Assembly: GCF_947501905.1 (NCBI RefSeq)
Contig: NZ_CANMXL010000001.1
Coordinates: forward strand, 1 to 64,000
Source of the DNA: an uncultured Winogradskyella sp.
Lineage (GTDB): Bacteria > Bacteroidota > Bacteroidia > Flavobacteriales > Flavobacteriaceae
Length of the DNA: 64,000 bases
Direction: 5' to 3'
This document shows, one piece after another, positions 35,590 through 44,597 of the stretch. The translations under genes were made by a program, and so were the position numbers. The notes under the pieces are model-generated. The model ran no database searches. It saw only the letters and a list, made by a program, of their open reading frames with translations, and was not told the DNA's origin. How positions within the stretch are numbered: the stretch's first letter is position 1; every line of letters begins with the position of its first letter.

Positions 35590-36414
35590 ATGATACGACT
35601 CGTACAACTAGAATTACAAAAACTTTGGCTTAACAGAACAAGTAAGGTTCTTATCTTATTAGGCTTTATATTACCTTTTTTCGTATTACTACTCTCTTCT
35701 CTAAAAATTAACTTCTTTGGATTATTCGTTTTAGAATTGGGAGAATTAGGGATTTTCAACTTCCCAATCATCTGGCATATTACAACATATTTTGCTTCAT
35801 TTGCTAAGTTCTTTTTTGCCATTGTTGTGGTGAGTATGATTGGTAATGAATACAGTAATAAAACCCTAAAACAAAACCTCATTGATGGATTAAGTAAAAA
35901 GGAATTTATACTCTCTAAATTTTATACAATTTTACTCTTTTCCATAGTAGCTACACTTTTAATAGGTATAACAACTTTTTGTATTGGATTATACTACTCA
36001 AGCTATACTGAAGCCAGTATTATTTTTAGAGAAGTAGAATTTTTATTCGCCTACTTTATGAAACTCTTAGGCTTTTTTAGTTTATGCTTATTCTTTGGAA
36101 TGTGGTCTAAACGTTCAGCATTCGCTTTAGCTTTCTTAGTTTTACTTTGGATTATAGAATGGATAATTACTTTTATAATCATGTCACGTTCAAACTTTGA
36201 ATCCGCATTAGAAGTTCAGAGTTATTTCCCTTTGGGTTCTATGTCTACTCTTATAGACCAACCTATTCAAAGAATAATGATGACTAAATTCCCGGACAAA
36301 ATGGATATGGCTTATGACTATGCTGTTCATTTTAGTGAGGTAGCCATAGTTATGGGTTGGACGGCGCTTTTTATCTTTTTGTCTTACCGATTATTAAAAA
36401 AGAGAGATTTGTAA
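35590..36414 (+). CDS. ABC-2 type transporter permease
   Basis: A 274-residue integral membrane protein with six hydrophobic spans, for example VLILLGFILPFFVLLLSSL and AFALAFLVLLWIIEWIITFI. MIGNEYSNKTLKQNLIDGLSKKEFILSK is the conserved first cytoplasmic loop of ABC-2 permeases that contacts the ATPase. It forms a half-transporter with the preceding ATPase gene. A promoter-like box overlapping its stop codon starts the T9SS cargo array, so the transporter and the array may or may not be functionally linked. Confidence 0.88.
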   Translation: MIRLVQLELQKLWLNRTSKVLILLGFILPFFVLLLSSLKINFFGLFVLELGELGIFNFPIIWHITTYFASFAKFFFAIVVVSMIGNEYSNKTLKQNLIDGLSKKEFILSKFYTILLFSIVATLLIGITTFCIGLYYSSYTEASIIFREVEFLFAYFMKLLGFFSLCLFFGMWSKRSAFALAFLVLLWIIEWIITFIIMSRSNFESALEVQSYFPLGSMSTLIDQPIQRIMMTKFPDKMDMAYDYAVHFSEVAIVMGWTALFIFLSYRLLKKRDL

Positions 36415-36422
36415 TATATTTG
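36415..36422 (+). promoter_or_regulatory. putative promoter before the T9SS cargo array
   Basis: TATATTTG is an exact TAnnTTTG match directly after the permease stop codon and 19 bases before the start at 36442. A small hairpin, ATAGC (36423-36427) with GCTAT (36432-36436), would form at the transcript start. Confidence 0.42.
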
Positions 36423-36441
36423 ATAGCTTTTGCTATGAAAT

Positions 36442-39400
36442 ATGAAAAAAATACTAATCTTAATAGTTTTTACAATACTAGGGGTATCAATTAATGCCCA
36501 ACAAGAAGCTTCAAATTGGTATTTTGGAGATAATGCTGGTATCAGTTTTAACCAAGACGGTACAATCACCGCACTTAGTGATGGACAATTAAGTACTGAT
36601 GAAGGCTGTACGAGTATCTCAGACGGAAGTGGTAACTTACTCTTTTACACCGATGGTATAACTGTCTATGACAGAAATAACAATGTTATGCAAGGAGGCA
36701 CAGGTTTAAAAGGAAATCCATCTAGTACACAATCTGCACTTATTGTCCCTAAACCTCAAGATTCTGACACATATTATATATTCACTGTAGATACTGCATT
36801 TCAAAATAATCCAGATGAAGGGTTTCATTATTACGAGGTAAACATGCTTCTAAATGGTGGATTAGGAGGTGTAATTTCAGAGACCCAACTGCTCCAGAAT
36901 AGTACAGAAAAAATTAGTGCCGTTCTAAAAGATTGTAATACGCAAAATATTTGGGTCATTACTTTATCTAATCCAAGCGGGACCCCTGTAGCACCAAATT
37001 CATTTACTTACAATACATTTCATGCATACGAAGTTACAGCTGCTGGAGTCAATACAACTGCCGTAACATCACCAACTGGGATATCGATAGACGAACAAAG
37101 AGGTTATCTTAAATTTTCTCCTAATGGAGAAAAGTTAGCGATGGCAAATATTGACGAAGGTTTATTTGTATACGATTTTGATGTGACTACGGGTATGGTA
37201 GAGGCTTCTCCAACATCTCCAACATCATTAAGTATTACCACAGTAAGTAACGGCGCTATTTTTTCGTATGGTTTAGAATTTTCACCAAACAGTGAATTAT
37301 TGTATGTGTCATCGTATAATAATTTTTTTATACAACCAGCCAACAACCCAGCCAATAATAATCCTGTCAATCATTCTTCATCTTTGGTACAATTTGACTT
37401 AACGAATGCGAACATTCAAGGAAGTCAAATACTAATTGACCAAAGACAATCTTATCGCTCGGCATTACAAACTGGACCTGATGGTAGAATTTTTAGGACT
37501 ACAAGTGCAACCTATAACATTGGGCTTCCATTTCTATCTGTTATTAATAACCCTAATGAGATTGGTTCTGCATGTGATTATCAACACGATGCTATTGCTT
37601 TATCAAATAACTCAAGACAAGGCTTACCGCCATTTATTGCTTCTTTCTTTGTAGATACCATTGATATCATAAATAACCCTAATATTACTACTACACTTTT
37701 GCCTCTTTGTGAAGGAGAATCTTATACACTAGTCGCTGACAATATTATGGGCGCTACTTATACTTGGTCATTTGATGGTATAGTACAACCTACACCACCT
37801 ATACCCTATGAATATGAAGTTTTCCAAAATGGCTTATACGAAGTATTGATAGAGTTAAACAATGGTGATTGTGAAACCTTTGAAGGAGAAGCATTAGTTC
37901 AGTACTCACCTTTTCCTGAAGCGTATACGCCTCCAAAAATAGATGTATGCGATGATGATGGAAATGATGAGTTATATAGGTTTGACTTGACTCAACAAGA
38001 TACTTTTGCACTTGGTGGTCAAGACCCAAACGACTTTACAGTACATTATTACACAAGTGAAATGGATGCTATTAATGACGAAAATGAAATTAATGGCCTT
38101 TATGAAAACACAACTAATCCAGAAGAAATTTTTGTTGGAGTTAAGAGCGTAACCAATAGAAATTGTTTTAAGACAACCGATGAAAATACAGGTTTGCCTA
38201 TTAGCTTTTTTATAGAAGTCTTTAACACTCCTATCATATCTGACCTTAATAATATTACTAGTTGTGATACTGAAGGAGATACTACAGATGGTGTTATTAC
38301 AACTATTTTGTCTAATCTTAATAATGATATATTAGGTGCAAATCAGTTAGCTTCAGGTTATACAATCACATATCATGGAAATTTCAATGATGCAGATAAT
38401 GGTGTAGGTAATATCCCAAATAATTACCAAAACACGCCATTTAATGATGAAGTTTTTGTTCGAATGGTAAATAATAGTAACGCTAGCTGTGTAACTATTG
38501 ATAGCTTTACAATAACTATTAATTTAACACCTGCAGTCAATGATATTGGTTTGTTTCAATGTGATGAAGATGGTATACCAGATGCTCGAACCGTTTTTAA
38601 TATTTTAGAAAAAGAAGAAGATATCACAGGCGGAAATCCCAATTTTAGCACTTCCTACTATTTAAACATGACTGATGCCATGGCAGAGACAGACCCCATA
38701 GATGCTTCTAATTACACAAATATATCTTCACCGCAGATAATAATAGCTAGAGTTACTGATACTTCTTCAGATTGCTTTAGCTTTAGTGAAGTCACCTTAG
38801 AGGTAAGTGCTACCTCAGCAAATGATGCTTATTTAGGCATTTGTGATACTGACGATGATGAAGATGGATTTATAGGTTTTGATTTATCAATGGCAGATGC
38901 GCAAGTTTTAGATGGTTTACCTGCTGGGTTAGATTTAACCTATTACGAAACTTTGGATGATGCTTTATTAGAAGAAAATCCATTAGCAAACGATTATAGA
39001 AATACCACAGCTTTTAATCAAACGATATTTGTTAGAGTAGAAAACAATAATGATTGCTATGGCATTAATGAAGTTGAGTTAGAAGTATTAACGCTACCCA
39101 ATGTTATTATAGAAGAAGAGACTTTATATTGTTTAAATATATTCCCAGAAAAAATAAAAATCAATGGTGGCGTTATTGATGATATTCCTAATAACTATTA
39201 TTACAACTGGTCAACAGGAGAAACCACTATAGAAATTGAAGTTAATGAGCCTGGTGTTTATACAGTTACTGTTGCCAATGTTGCTGGGTGCTCAAAAGAG
39301 AGAACGGTTACCGTTTTAGCTTCTAATACTGCAACAATAGATAATATTGAAGTTACTGATACTTCAGAAAATAACTCCATAACCGTTTTAGTAACTGGTG

Positions 39401-39807
39401 AAGGCGATTACGAATATGCACTTGAAGATCCAAACGGAATCTATCAAGACAGTAATGTGTTTGAAAATGTCCTTCCGGGCATTTACTCGGTGTTTGTTAG
39501 AGACAAAAACGGCTGTGGCATTACTGAAGACATGGTTTCTGTTGTAGGCTTTCCTAAATTCTTTACACCTAATGGCGATAATCAGAACGATTTCTGGCAA
39601 GTCAAAGGCATATCATCACAATTTCAACCAGACACTGTTATCTATATTTTCGATAAATACGGTAAACTTGTTAGTGAGGTAAACCCTTTGGGCTCAGGTT
39701 GGGATGGTAATTATAATGGTAACCCTTTACCTAGTAGCGATTATTGGTTCTCAGTTACATTACAAGATGGTAGACGCTTCTCGAGTCACTTTGCTTTAAA
39801 ACGATAA
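36442..39807 (+). CDS. T9SS type B cargo protein 1, propeller-like N-terminus and four Asp-rich repeats
   Basis: A 1121-residue secreted protein. After a signal peptide (cleavage near SINAQ-QE), residues about 25-400 look like a beta-propeller or related repeat fold opening with SNWYFGDNAGISF and containing YLKFSPNGEKLAMANIDEGL. Four repeats of about 95 residues follow, starting near residues 503, 607, 706 and 800, each opening with a Cys-Asp-rich turn (for example ICDTDDDEDGFIGFDL). Next come an Ig-like unit (YCLNIFPEKIKINGGV) and a C-terminal type B sorting domain (about 1036-1121, GFPKFFTPNGDNQNDFW to HFALKR). Exported by type IX secretion to the surface or medium; the ligand is unknown. 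Confidence 0.88.
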   Translation: MKKILILIVFTILGVSINAQQEASNWYFGDNAGISFNQDGTITALSDGQLSTDEGCTSISDGSGNLLFYTDGITVYDRNNNVMQGGTGLKGNPSSTQSALIVPKPQDSDTYYIFTVDTAFQNNPDEGFHYYEVNMLLNGGLGGVISETQLLQNSTEKISAVLKDCNTQNIWVITLSNPSGTPVAPNSFTYNTFHAYEVTAAGVNTTAVTSPTGISIDEQRGYLKFSPNGEKLAMANIDEGLFVYDFDVTTGMVEASPTSPTSLSITTVSNGAIFSYGLEFSPNSELLYVSSYNNFFIQPANNPANNNPVNHSSSLVQFDLTNANIQGSQILIDQRQSYRSALQTGPDGRIFRTTSATYNIGLPFLSVINNPNEIGSACDYQHDAIALSNNSRQGLPPFIASFFVDTIDIINNPNITTTLLPLCEGESYTLVADNIMGATYTWSFDGIVQPTPPIPYEYEVFQNGLYEVLIELNNGDCETFEGEALVQYSPFPEAYTPPKIDVCDDDGNDELYRFDLTQQDTFALGGQDPNDFTVHYYTSEMDAINDENEINGLYENTTNPEEIFVGVKSVTNRNCFKTTDENTGLPISFFIEVFNTPIISDLNNITSCDTEGDTTDGVITTILSNLNNDILGANQLASGYTITYHGNFNDADNGVGNIPNNYQNTPFNDEVFVRMVNNSNASCVTIDSFTITINLTPAVNDIGLFQCDEDGIPDARTVFNILEKEEDITGGNPNFSTSYYLNMTDAMAETDPIDASNYTNISSPQIIIARVTDTSSDCFSFSEVTLEVSATSANDAYLGICDTDDDEDGFIGFDLSMADAQVLDGLPAGLDLTYYETLDDALLEENPLANDYRNTTAFNQTIFVRVENNNDCYGINEVELEVLTLPNVIIEEETLYCLNIFPEKIKINGGVIDDIPNNYYYNWSTGETTIEIEVNEPGVYTVTVANVAGCSKERTVTVLASNTATIDNIEVTDTSENNSITVLVTGEGDYEYALEDPNGIYQDSNVFENVLPGIYSVFVRDKNGCGITEDMVSVVGFPKFFTPNGDNQNDFWQVKGISSQFQPDTVIYIFDKYGKLVSEVNPLGSGWDGNYNGNPLPSSDYWFSVTLQDGRRFSSHFALKR

Positions 39808-39821
39808 ATTGATTATCTTTT
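39791..39821 (+). promoter_or_regulatory. possible promoter of the second T9SS cargo gene
   Basis: TTG at 39791-39793, within the end of the previous gene, a 20-base spacer and TATCTTTT at 39814-39821 (next base G) fit the Bacteroidota pattern with one mismatch. The start codon is at 39840. Confidence 0.35.
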
Positions 39822-39839
39822 GTAATCAATCATGTAATA

Positions 39840-42674
39840 ATGTTAAAACAATTAGTCACAGTTTTTTGTTTCTTCAGTCTTTTTGGTTTTAGTCAAAATC
39901 AAAGTGCCAATTGGTTTTTCGATCAAAACGGCGGCATTACATTTAATGATTGCGATGATGAAGTAGTTTCAAATACTTCTGGTAGAATTACCACTGATCA
40001 AGTTGGTCCTGGTAAAGGAAACTCTGCTCTTTCAGACAAATACGGTAATCTATTATTTTACTCCGATAGTAGAACTATCTATGGTGCAGACCATCAACCA
40101 TTACCAAATGCAGATACAGATTTAGGCACAGGAATAAAAGGTCATAGAAATTCCATAATTCTTCCTCAGCCTGGCAGTGATAATTTATTTTACATATTTA
40201 CTATAGATTTGTTAGGGCCAAATAATATAGATGATGATGGTACTCACTCTGGTTTAAACTACTCAATAATTGATTTAGATCTTCGTGGCGGTTTAGGAGA
40301 TGTTATAAATAATCAAAAAAATACAGAACTCATTACCTTTATAGAAAATGACCCTGAAGAGTCTGAGATAAAAGTTAGTGATTTACTAACGGTCGTCAGA
40401 GGTTCTGATTGTAATTCTTATTGGATAATCACTCATTTTCAATCTAATTTTTATGCATTTTTTTTTGATGAAAACGGGGTAACCACTAATCCAATAATAT
40501 CATCACTTCCTCCATTAATTGAAATTGTATCTTTTGCTAACGGCTCTAATTTTTACACTGGCGCAGATGTCTTAAAAACATCACCTAACGGAAATAAAAT
40601 AGCAGTTGCTCATCGAAGTTACTACCTTTTAGACAATGGTAATCTTGGACTAGAAAGTGAAGTTTACATCTATGATTTTGATAACACCTCTGGTGTATTT
40701 TCAAACCCAAATAAACTTATAATAGGTAATACAGACGACTACTTAATATTTGGTTTAGAATTTTCTGCTTCAGGTAGATATTTGTACGGTAATGCACGAG
40801 TTATTTTAAATGAAGGCACTAGTGCTTCCGATTTTTCTAGTGATGTAAGTCTATTTCGTTGGGACTTAAATGGAAACAACGCCTCCCAATCTAATCTTAT
40901 TTATGAATCAGATAGTGTCCAGTTTACTTCCATGCAATTAGGTTTAGATAATAGAATATACTTATTAAACTTAGCTGGAGCAAATGAGACAGAATTTACA
41001 AGGTATCTTGGAGTTATTTCAAATCCCGATAGCGGAGGAAATATAAACATTAACAATCAAGCTGTACTTATAGACTCAAACGGTGATTTTAACAACACAG
41101 CAATTGGCAGCTTACCTCAAATAAATAGGCAATGGTTTAATACTAATATAAGTTTGGTAGACAATGGCCGCGGTGGTTGTGAATTGTCATTATGCGGAAC
41201 GGAGAGCAGATATCTTACTGCAATAAATATTATGGATGCAGACTATACTTGGTTTAAAGATGGTATTGAAATTTTAGGTGAAGATGAGTTTAGATTATTA
41301 GTAAGCGAAGTTGGTTTCTATGAAGTATTTGTGGAGCCTAATGATGGTAGATGTCCATTTGAAGGTTTTGCTACTGTTACAATATCTAATGATTTTCCAT
41401 CTGCTGTTGATGCATCAATTTTTCAATGTGATGAAGATGGAATAAATGATGGTAGCACACTCTTTAACTTTAACCCTTTATTTAGTACTATCACAAATAA
41501 TGAGCCTAACAGAGGTATTAAATATTATGAGACTTTAACCGATGCGGAAAATGAAGAGAATCAAATTTTAAACACAACCAATTACAACAATACAAGTAAT
41601 CCTCAAACTATTATTGCATCGGTCATAAACTTAGATTCCGGTTGTAGAGCTTACGCAGAAGTTACACTTGAAGTAAGTGTTACAAATTCAAATGACACGC
41701 TTCTAAGTGGTTGCGACACTGATGACATACAAGACGGAATAGGAGAATTTACTCTATCTGACGCTGACGCCTCAATTTTGCAGGGCTTACCGAGCGGATT
41801 AACTGTAACCTATCATGAAACATATGAAAATGCATTGTCCAAATTATTCATTCTTCAAAATAACTACACAAATACAGTTCCGTATAATCAAACTATATAT
41901 GCTCGAGTAGAAGATGGATTTAATTGTTATGGCATTAGTGAGGTAGATTTAGAAGTTTTTCCTACTCCAAATATTGAAACTGAATTTGAAACTATTTACT
42001 GTTTGAATTCATTTCCTGAAAAAATAACATTAACTGGAGGTGTTTTAAATGATATTCCTAGCAACTATTATTACGATTGGTCTACTGGAGAAAACATACA
42101 AAATATTGAAGTTAATATACCAGGCATATACACAGTAATAGTCACCAATGTTGACGGCTGCTCAAAAGAAAGGACTATCACAGTTTTAGCATCAGATATA
42201 GCAATAATTACCGATGTACAAATTACTGATGCAACTAATAACAATACAGCAACAATACTCGTTTCTGGTGATGGCGATTACGAATTTGCCCTAAATATAG
42301 ACGGACCATATCAAGACAATAATACCTTTAATAATTTAGCTCCTGGATTCTATACAGTATTTGTGAGAGATAAAAATGGCTGTGGCATTACTGAAGACAT
42401 AATCTCAGTTATTGGTTTTCCAAAGTTTTTTACACCAAATGGAGATGGCCAAAATGATTTTTGGCAAATAAAAGGCTTATCCTCTACTTCTCCTCTCAAA
42501 GAACCAATCCTTATTTTCGACAGATACGGAAAATTACTAACTAAAGTAAACCCTACTAGCTCTGGATGGGATGGTAATTACAATGGCAATCCTATGCCTA
42601 ATAGTGATTATTGGTTTACTGTAACTTTACAAGATGGCAGACGCTTTTCAAGTCATTTTACATTAAAGCGATAA
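39840..42674 (+). CDS. T9SS type B cargo protein 2, propeller-like N-terminus and two Asp-rich repeats
   Basis: A 944-residue paralogue of the preceding protein. It has a signal peptide (cleavage near GFSQN), the same opening SANWFFDQNGGITF, and a propeller-like part to about residue 430 containing VLKTSPNGNKIAVAHRSYYL. Only two Asp-rich repeats are present, near residues 529 (QCDEDGINDGS) and 624 (GCDTDDIQDGIGEF). The Ig-like unit and the sorting domain (about 859-944) are nearly identical in wording to those of cargo 1: both have FVRDKNGCGITED followed by GFPKFFTPNGD. The pair looks like a duplication followed by change in repeat number. Confidence 0.88.
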   Translation: MLKQLVTVFCFFSLFGFSQNQSANWFFDQNGGITFNDCDDEVVSNTSGRITTDQVGPGKGNSALSDKYGNLLFYSDSRTIYGADHQPLPNADTDLGTGIKGHRNSIILPQPGSDNLFYIFTIDLLGPNNIDDDGTHSGLNYSIIDLDLRGGLGDVINNQKNTELITFIENDPEESEIKVSDLLTVVRGSDCNSYWIITHFQSNFYAFFFDENGVTTNPIISSLPPLIEIVSFANGSNFYTGADVLKTSPNGNKIAVAHRSYYLLDNGNLGLESEVYIYDFDNTSGVFSNPNKLIIGNTDDYLIFGLEFSASGRYLYGNARVILNEGTSASDFSSDVSLFRWDLNGNNASQSNLIYESDSVQFTSMQLGLDNRIYLLNLAGANETEFTRYLGVISNPDSGGNININNQAVLIDSNGDFNNTAIGSLPQINRQWFNTNISLVDNGRGGCELSLCGTESRYLTAINIMDADYTWFKDGIEILGEDEFRLLVSEVGFYEVFVEPNDGRCPFEGFATVTISNDFPSAVDASIFQCDEDGINDGSTLFNFNPLFSTITNNEPNRGIKYYETLTDAENEENQILNTTNYNNTSNPQTIIASVINLDSGCRAYAEVTLEVSVTNSNDTLLSGCDTDDIQDGIGEFTLSDADASILQGLPSGLTVTYHETYENALSKLFILQNNYTNTVPYNQTIYARVEDGFNCYGISEVDLEVFPTPNIETEFETIYCLNSFPEKITLTGGVLNDIPSNYYYDWSTGENIQNIEVNIPGIYTVIVTNVDGCSKERTITVLASDIAIITDVQITDATNNNTATILVSGDGDYEFALNIDGPYQDNNTFNNLAPGFYTVFVRDKNGCGITEDIISVIGFPKFFTPNGDGQNDFWQIKGLSSTSPLKEPILIFDRYGKLLTKVNPTSSGWDGNYNGNPMPNSDYWFTVTLQDGRRFSSHFTLKR

Positions 42675-42709
42675 ATAAAATGTATTTTTAGTTACTTAAA
42701 ATCTACCCT

Positions 42710-44488
42710 TTGAAACTTAAAACAATATGCATAATTTGTTTTTTTTCTTGTGTATTCAGTAGTTATGCACAAGACATAAGCTTGTTTCAACAATTTAATG
42801 GACGTTATGATTATACCGCAATCGGAAATACACTAAACACTTCAGAAAATGGGAATTTTTCAGTTTGTGAGATACTCACAAGTTCTTCAGCAGATTTAGA
42901 ACTTCTAGATAGCCAGACCATAATTGCAGCTTATCTCTATTGGGCGGGCTCTGGTGATGGTGATTTTGATATTAATGTAAATAATATTCCTGTTACTGCA
43001 GCACGTACTTTTAGTGATGCTTTAGACGATACAAGAGTATTTTTTGCGGCATATGCAGATATTACAGACATCGTTACGGATAGCCAAAATGGGACTTATA
43101 CTATTTCAGATTTTGATATTACATCTGTGATTAATCCGTATTGTCCAACTGGCACAAACTTTGGAGGCTGGGCAATAACTGTAATCTATGAAGATAACTC
43201 CTTACCATTAAATCAATTAAATGTTTATGATGGTTTACAAAGTGTACCAGAATCGTTAACTATCACTTTAGGCAATCTTAATGTCTTAGATAACGATAAC
43301 GCAAAAATAGGTTTTATTGCTTGGGAAGGCGACCGTGCTTTAGCTGTAAATGAACAGCTTACAATTAATGGTAATATTATTGGTAATCCACCTCTTAACC
43401 CAACTAATAATGCCTTTAATGGCACAAACAGTTTTACTGGAGCCACTAACCTATTTAATATGGATATTGATGTCTATAATATACAAGATAATATTGCCAT
43501 TGGTGATACAACTGCTACCATAAGTTTGACTTCAGGTCAGGATTTTGTAATGATTAATAACATAATAACGGTCCTGAATAGTCAATTACCTGATGCTACG
43601 GTCTCAATAAATGATATCGAGTTAGAATGTGATAGTAGAGACATTATTGTAGACTATACAATTAGCAATACTAATAGTACTGGTGTATTAGCTCAGAATA
43701 CGCCTATTGCTTTTTATGCTAATGATATACTAATTGGTCAATCACAAACCAATACAGACATACCAATTGACGGAAGTGAAAATGGAAGTATAACGCTTAC
43801 TATACCAGAAACTACACCTGATGAATTTACCTTAAAAATAGTTGTTGATGATGATGGTACTGGCAACGGTATTATAATTGAAGCTAACGAAACTAATAAT
43901 GAGGCATCTGAACAAGTTGAATTATTAATTATACCAGAAATTATAATTCTACCCGGATTATTGGAATGCAACATTGGTTTTGAAAAAGCTGAATTCAATT
44001 TACCTCAAGCTATTGAAAATCAAGAAGATTTCGTTAATGCGGATTTTCAGTTTTATGAAACTCTAGAAGATTTAAAAGATGAGATCAGTACGATTTCATC
44101 TCCAGAGGCATACACAAATAATACTAATCCTCAAATCATATACATTAGATTAGAGAAAGCTATTTGTTATGAGATTTTTCAATTCAATATTGAAACAGAA
44201 AACTGTCCCCCAGAAATTCCTCAAGGGTTTTCTCCAAATAATGACACTATAAATGATTGGTTTAATATCCAAGGGCTATATGATATCTTTATTTCTCATG
44301 AGTTAAAGATATACAACAGGTTAGGAACTTTTATCTTTGAAGGAAATAACCAAAAACCTTGGTTAGGTTATCCAAACAGAGGTATTAATCAAGGAAATCG
44401 TGTTCCAGTCGGCACCTATTATTATGTACTAAATTTACAAGATTCAAACTATGAACCTATAGTAGGTTGGGTATATGTGAATTATTGA
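42710..44488 (+). CDS. T9SS type B cargo protein 3, CARDB-like domain
   Basis: A 592-residue secreted protein. It starts with TTG at 42710, since the signal peptide (KLKTICIICFFSCVFSSYAQ) begins there. Residues about 20-290 form a beta-rich domain of unknown type with LDSQTIIAAYLYWAGSGDGD. Residues about 295-400 resemble a CARDB adhesion domain (DIIVDYTISNTNSTGVLAQN and EANETNNEASE). One degenerate copy of the array's repeat follows (LECNIGFEKAEFNLPQAI), lacking the Asp-rich turn. The sorting domain at about 503-592 (PQGFSPNNDTINDWFNIQGL) is the most divergent of the five and ends VGWVYVNY instead of HFxLKR. Confidence 0.82.
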   Translation: MKLKTICIICFFSCVFSSYAQDISLFQQFNGRYDYTAIGNTLNTSENGNFSVCEILTSSSADLELLDSQTIIAAYLYWAGSGDGDFDINVNNIPVTAARTFSDALDDTRVFFAAYADITDIVTDSQNGTYTISDFDITSVINPYCPTGTNFGGWAITVIYEDNSLPLNQLNVYDGLQSVPESLTITLGNLNVLDNDNAKIGFIAWEGDRALAVNEQLTINGNIIGNPPLNPTNNAFNGTNSFTGATNLFNMDIDVYNIQDNIAIGDTTATISLTSGQDFVMINNIITVLNSQLPDATVSINDIELECDSRDIIVDYTISNTNSTGVLAQNTPIAFYANDILIGQSQTNTDIPIDGSENGSITLTIPETTPDEFTLKIVVDDDGTGNGIIIEANETNNEASEQVELLIIPEIIILPGLLECNIGFEKAEFNLPQAIENQEDFVNADFQFYETLEDLKDEISTISSPEAYTNNTNPQIIYIRLEKAICYEIFQFNIETENCPPEIPQGFSPNNDTINDWFNIQGLYDIFISHELKIYNRLGTFIFEGNNQKPWLGYPNRGINQGNRVPVGTYYYVLNLQDSNYEPIVGWVYVNY

Positions 44489-44490
44489 TA

Positions 44491-44522
44491 TTGCATTTCA
44501 TCGATTTTTTTTGCATTTCATC
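44491..44522 (+). repeat. 12-bp direct repeat in the leader region of the 1612-aa gene
   Basis: TTGCATTTCATC occurs at 44491-44502 and again at 44511-44522, a 20-base period. The TTG of the second copy is the -33 element of the promoter listed next. Two copies spaced by two helical turns could be a regulator binding site or a short duplication. Confidence 0.5.
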
Positions 44523-44540
44523 TTATTTTTGTTACTTTTG
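44511..44540 (+). promoter_or_regulatory. promoter of the 1612-aa T9SS cargo gene
   Basis: TTG at 44511-44513, a 19-base spacer and TACTTTTG at 44533-44540 fit the Bacteroidota consensus exactly. A second exact -7 box (TATTTTTG, 44524-44531) overlaps the spacer. The 57-base leader before 44598 can fold a 7-bp hairpin (TAACAAG 44549-44555 with CTTGTTA 44562-44568). Confidence 0.6.
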
Positions 44541-44597
44541 ATTCTGATTAACAAGGTTATGCTTGTTATAATAATATCAATCCCCAAATAAAACTAG

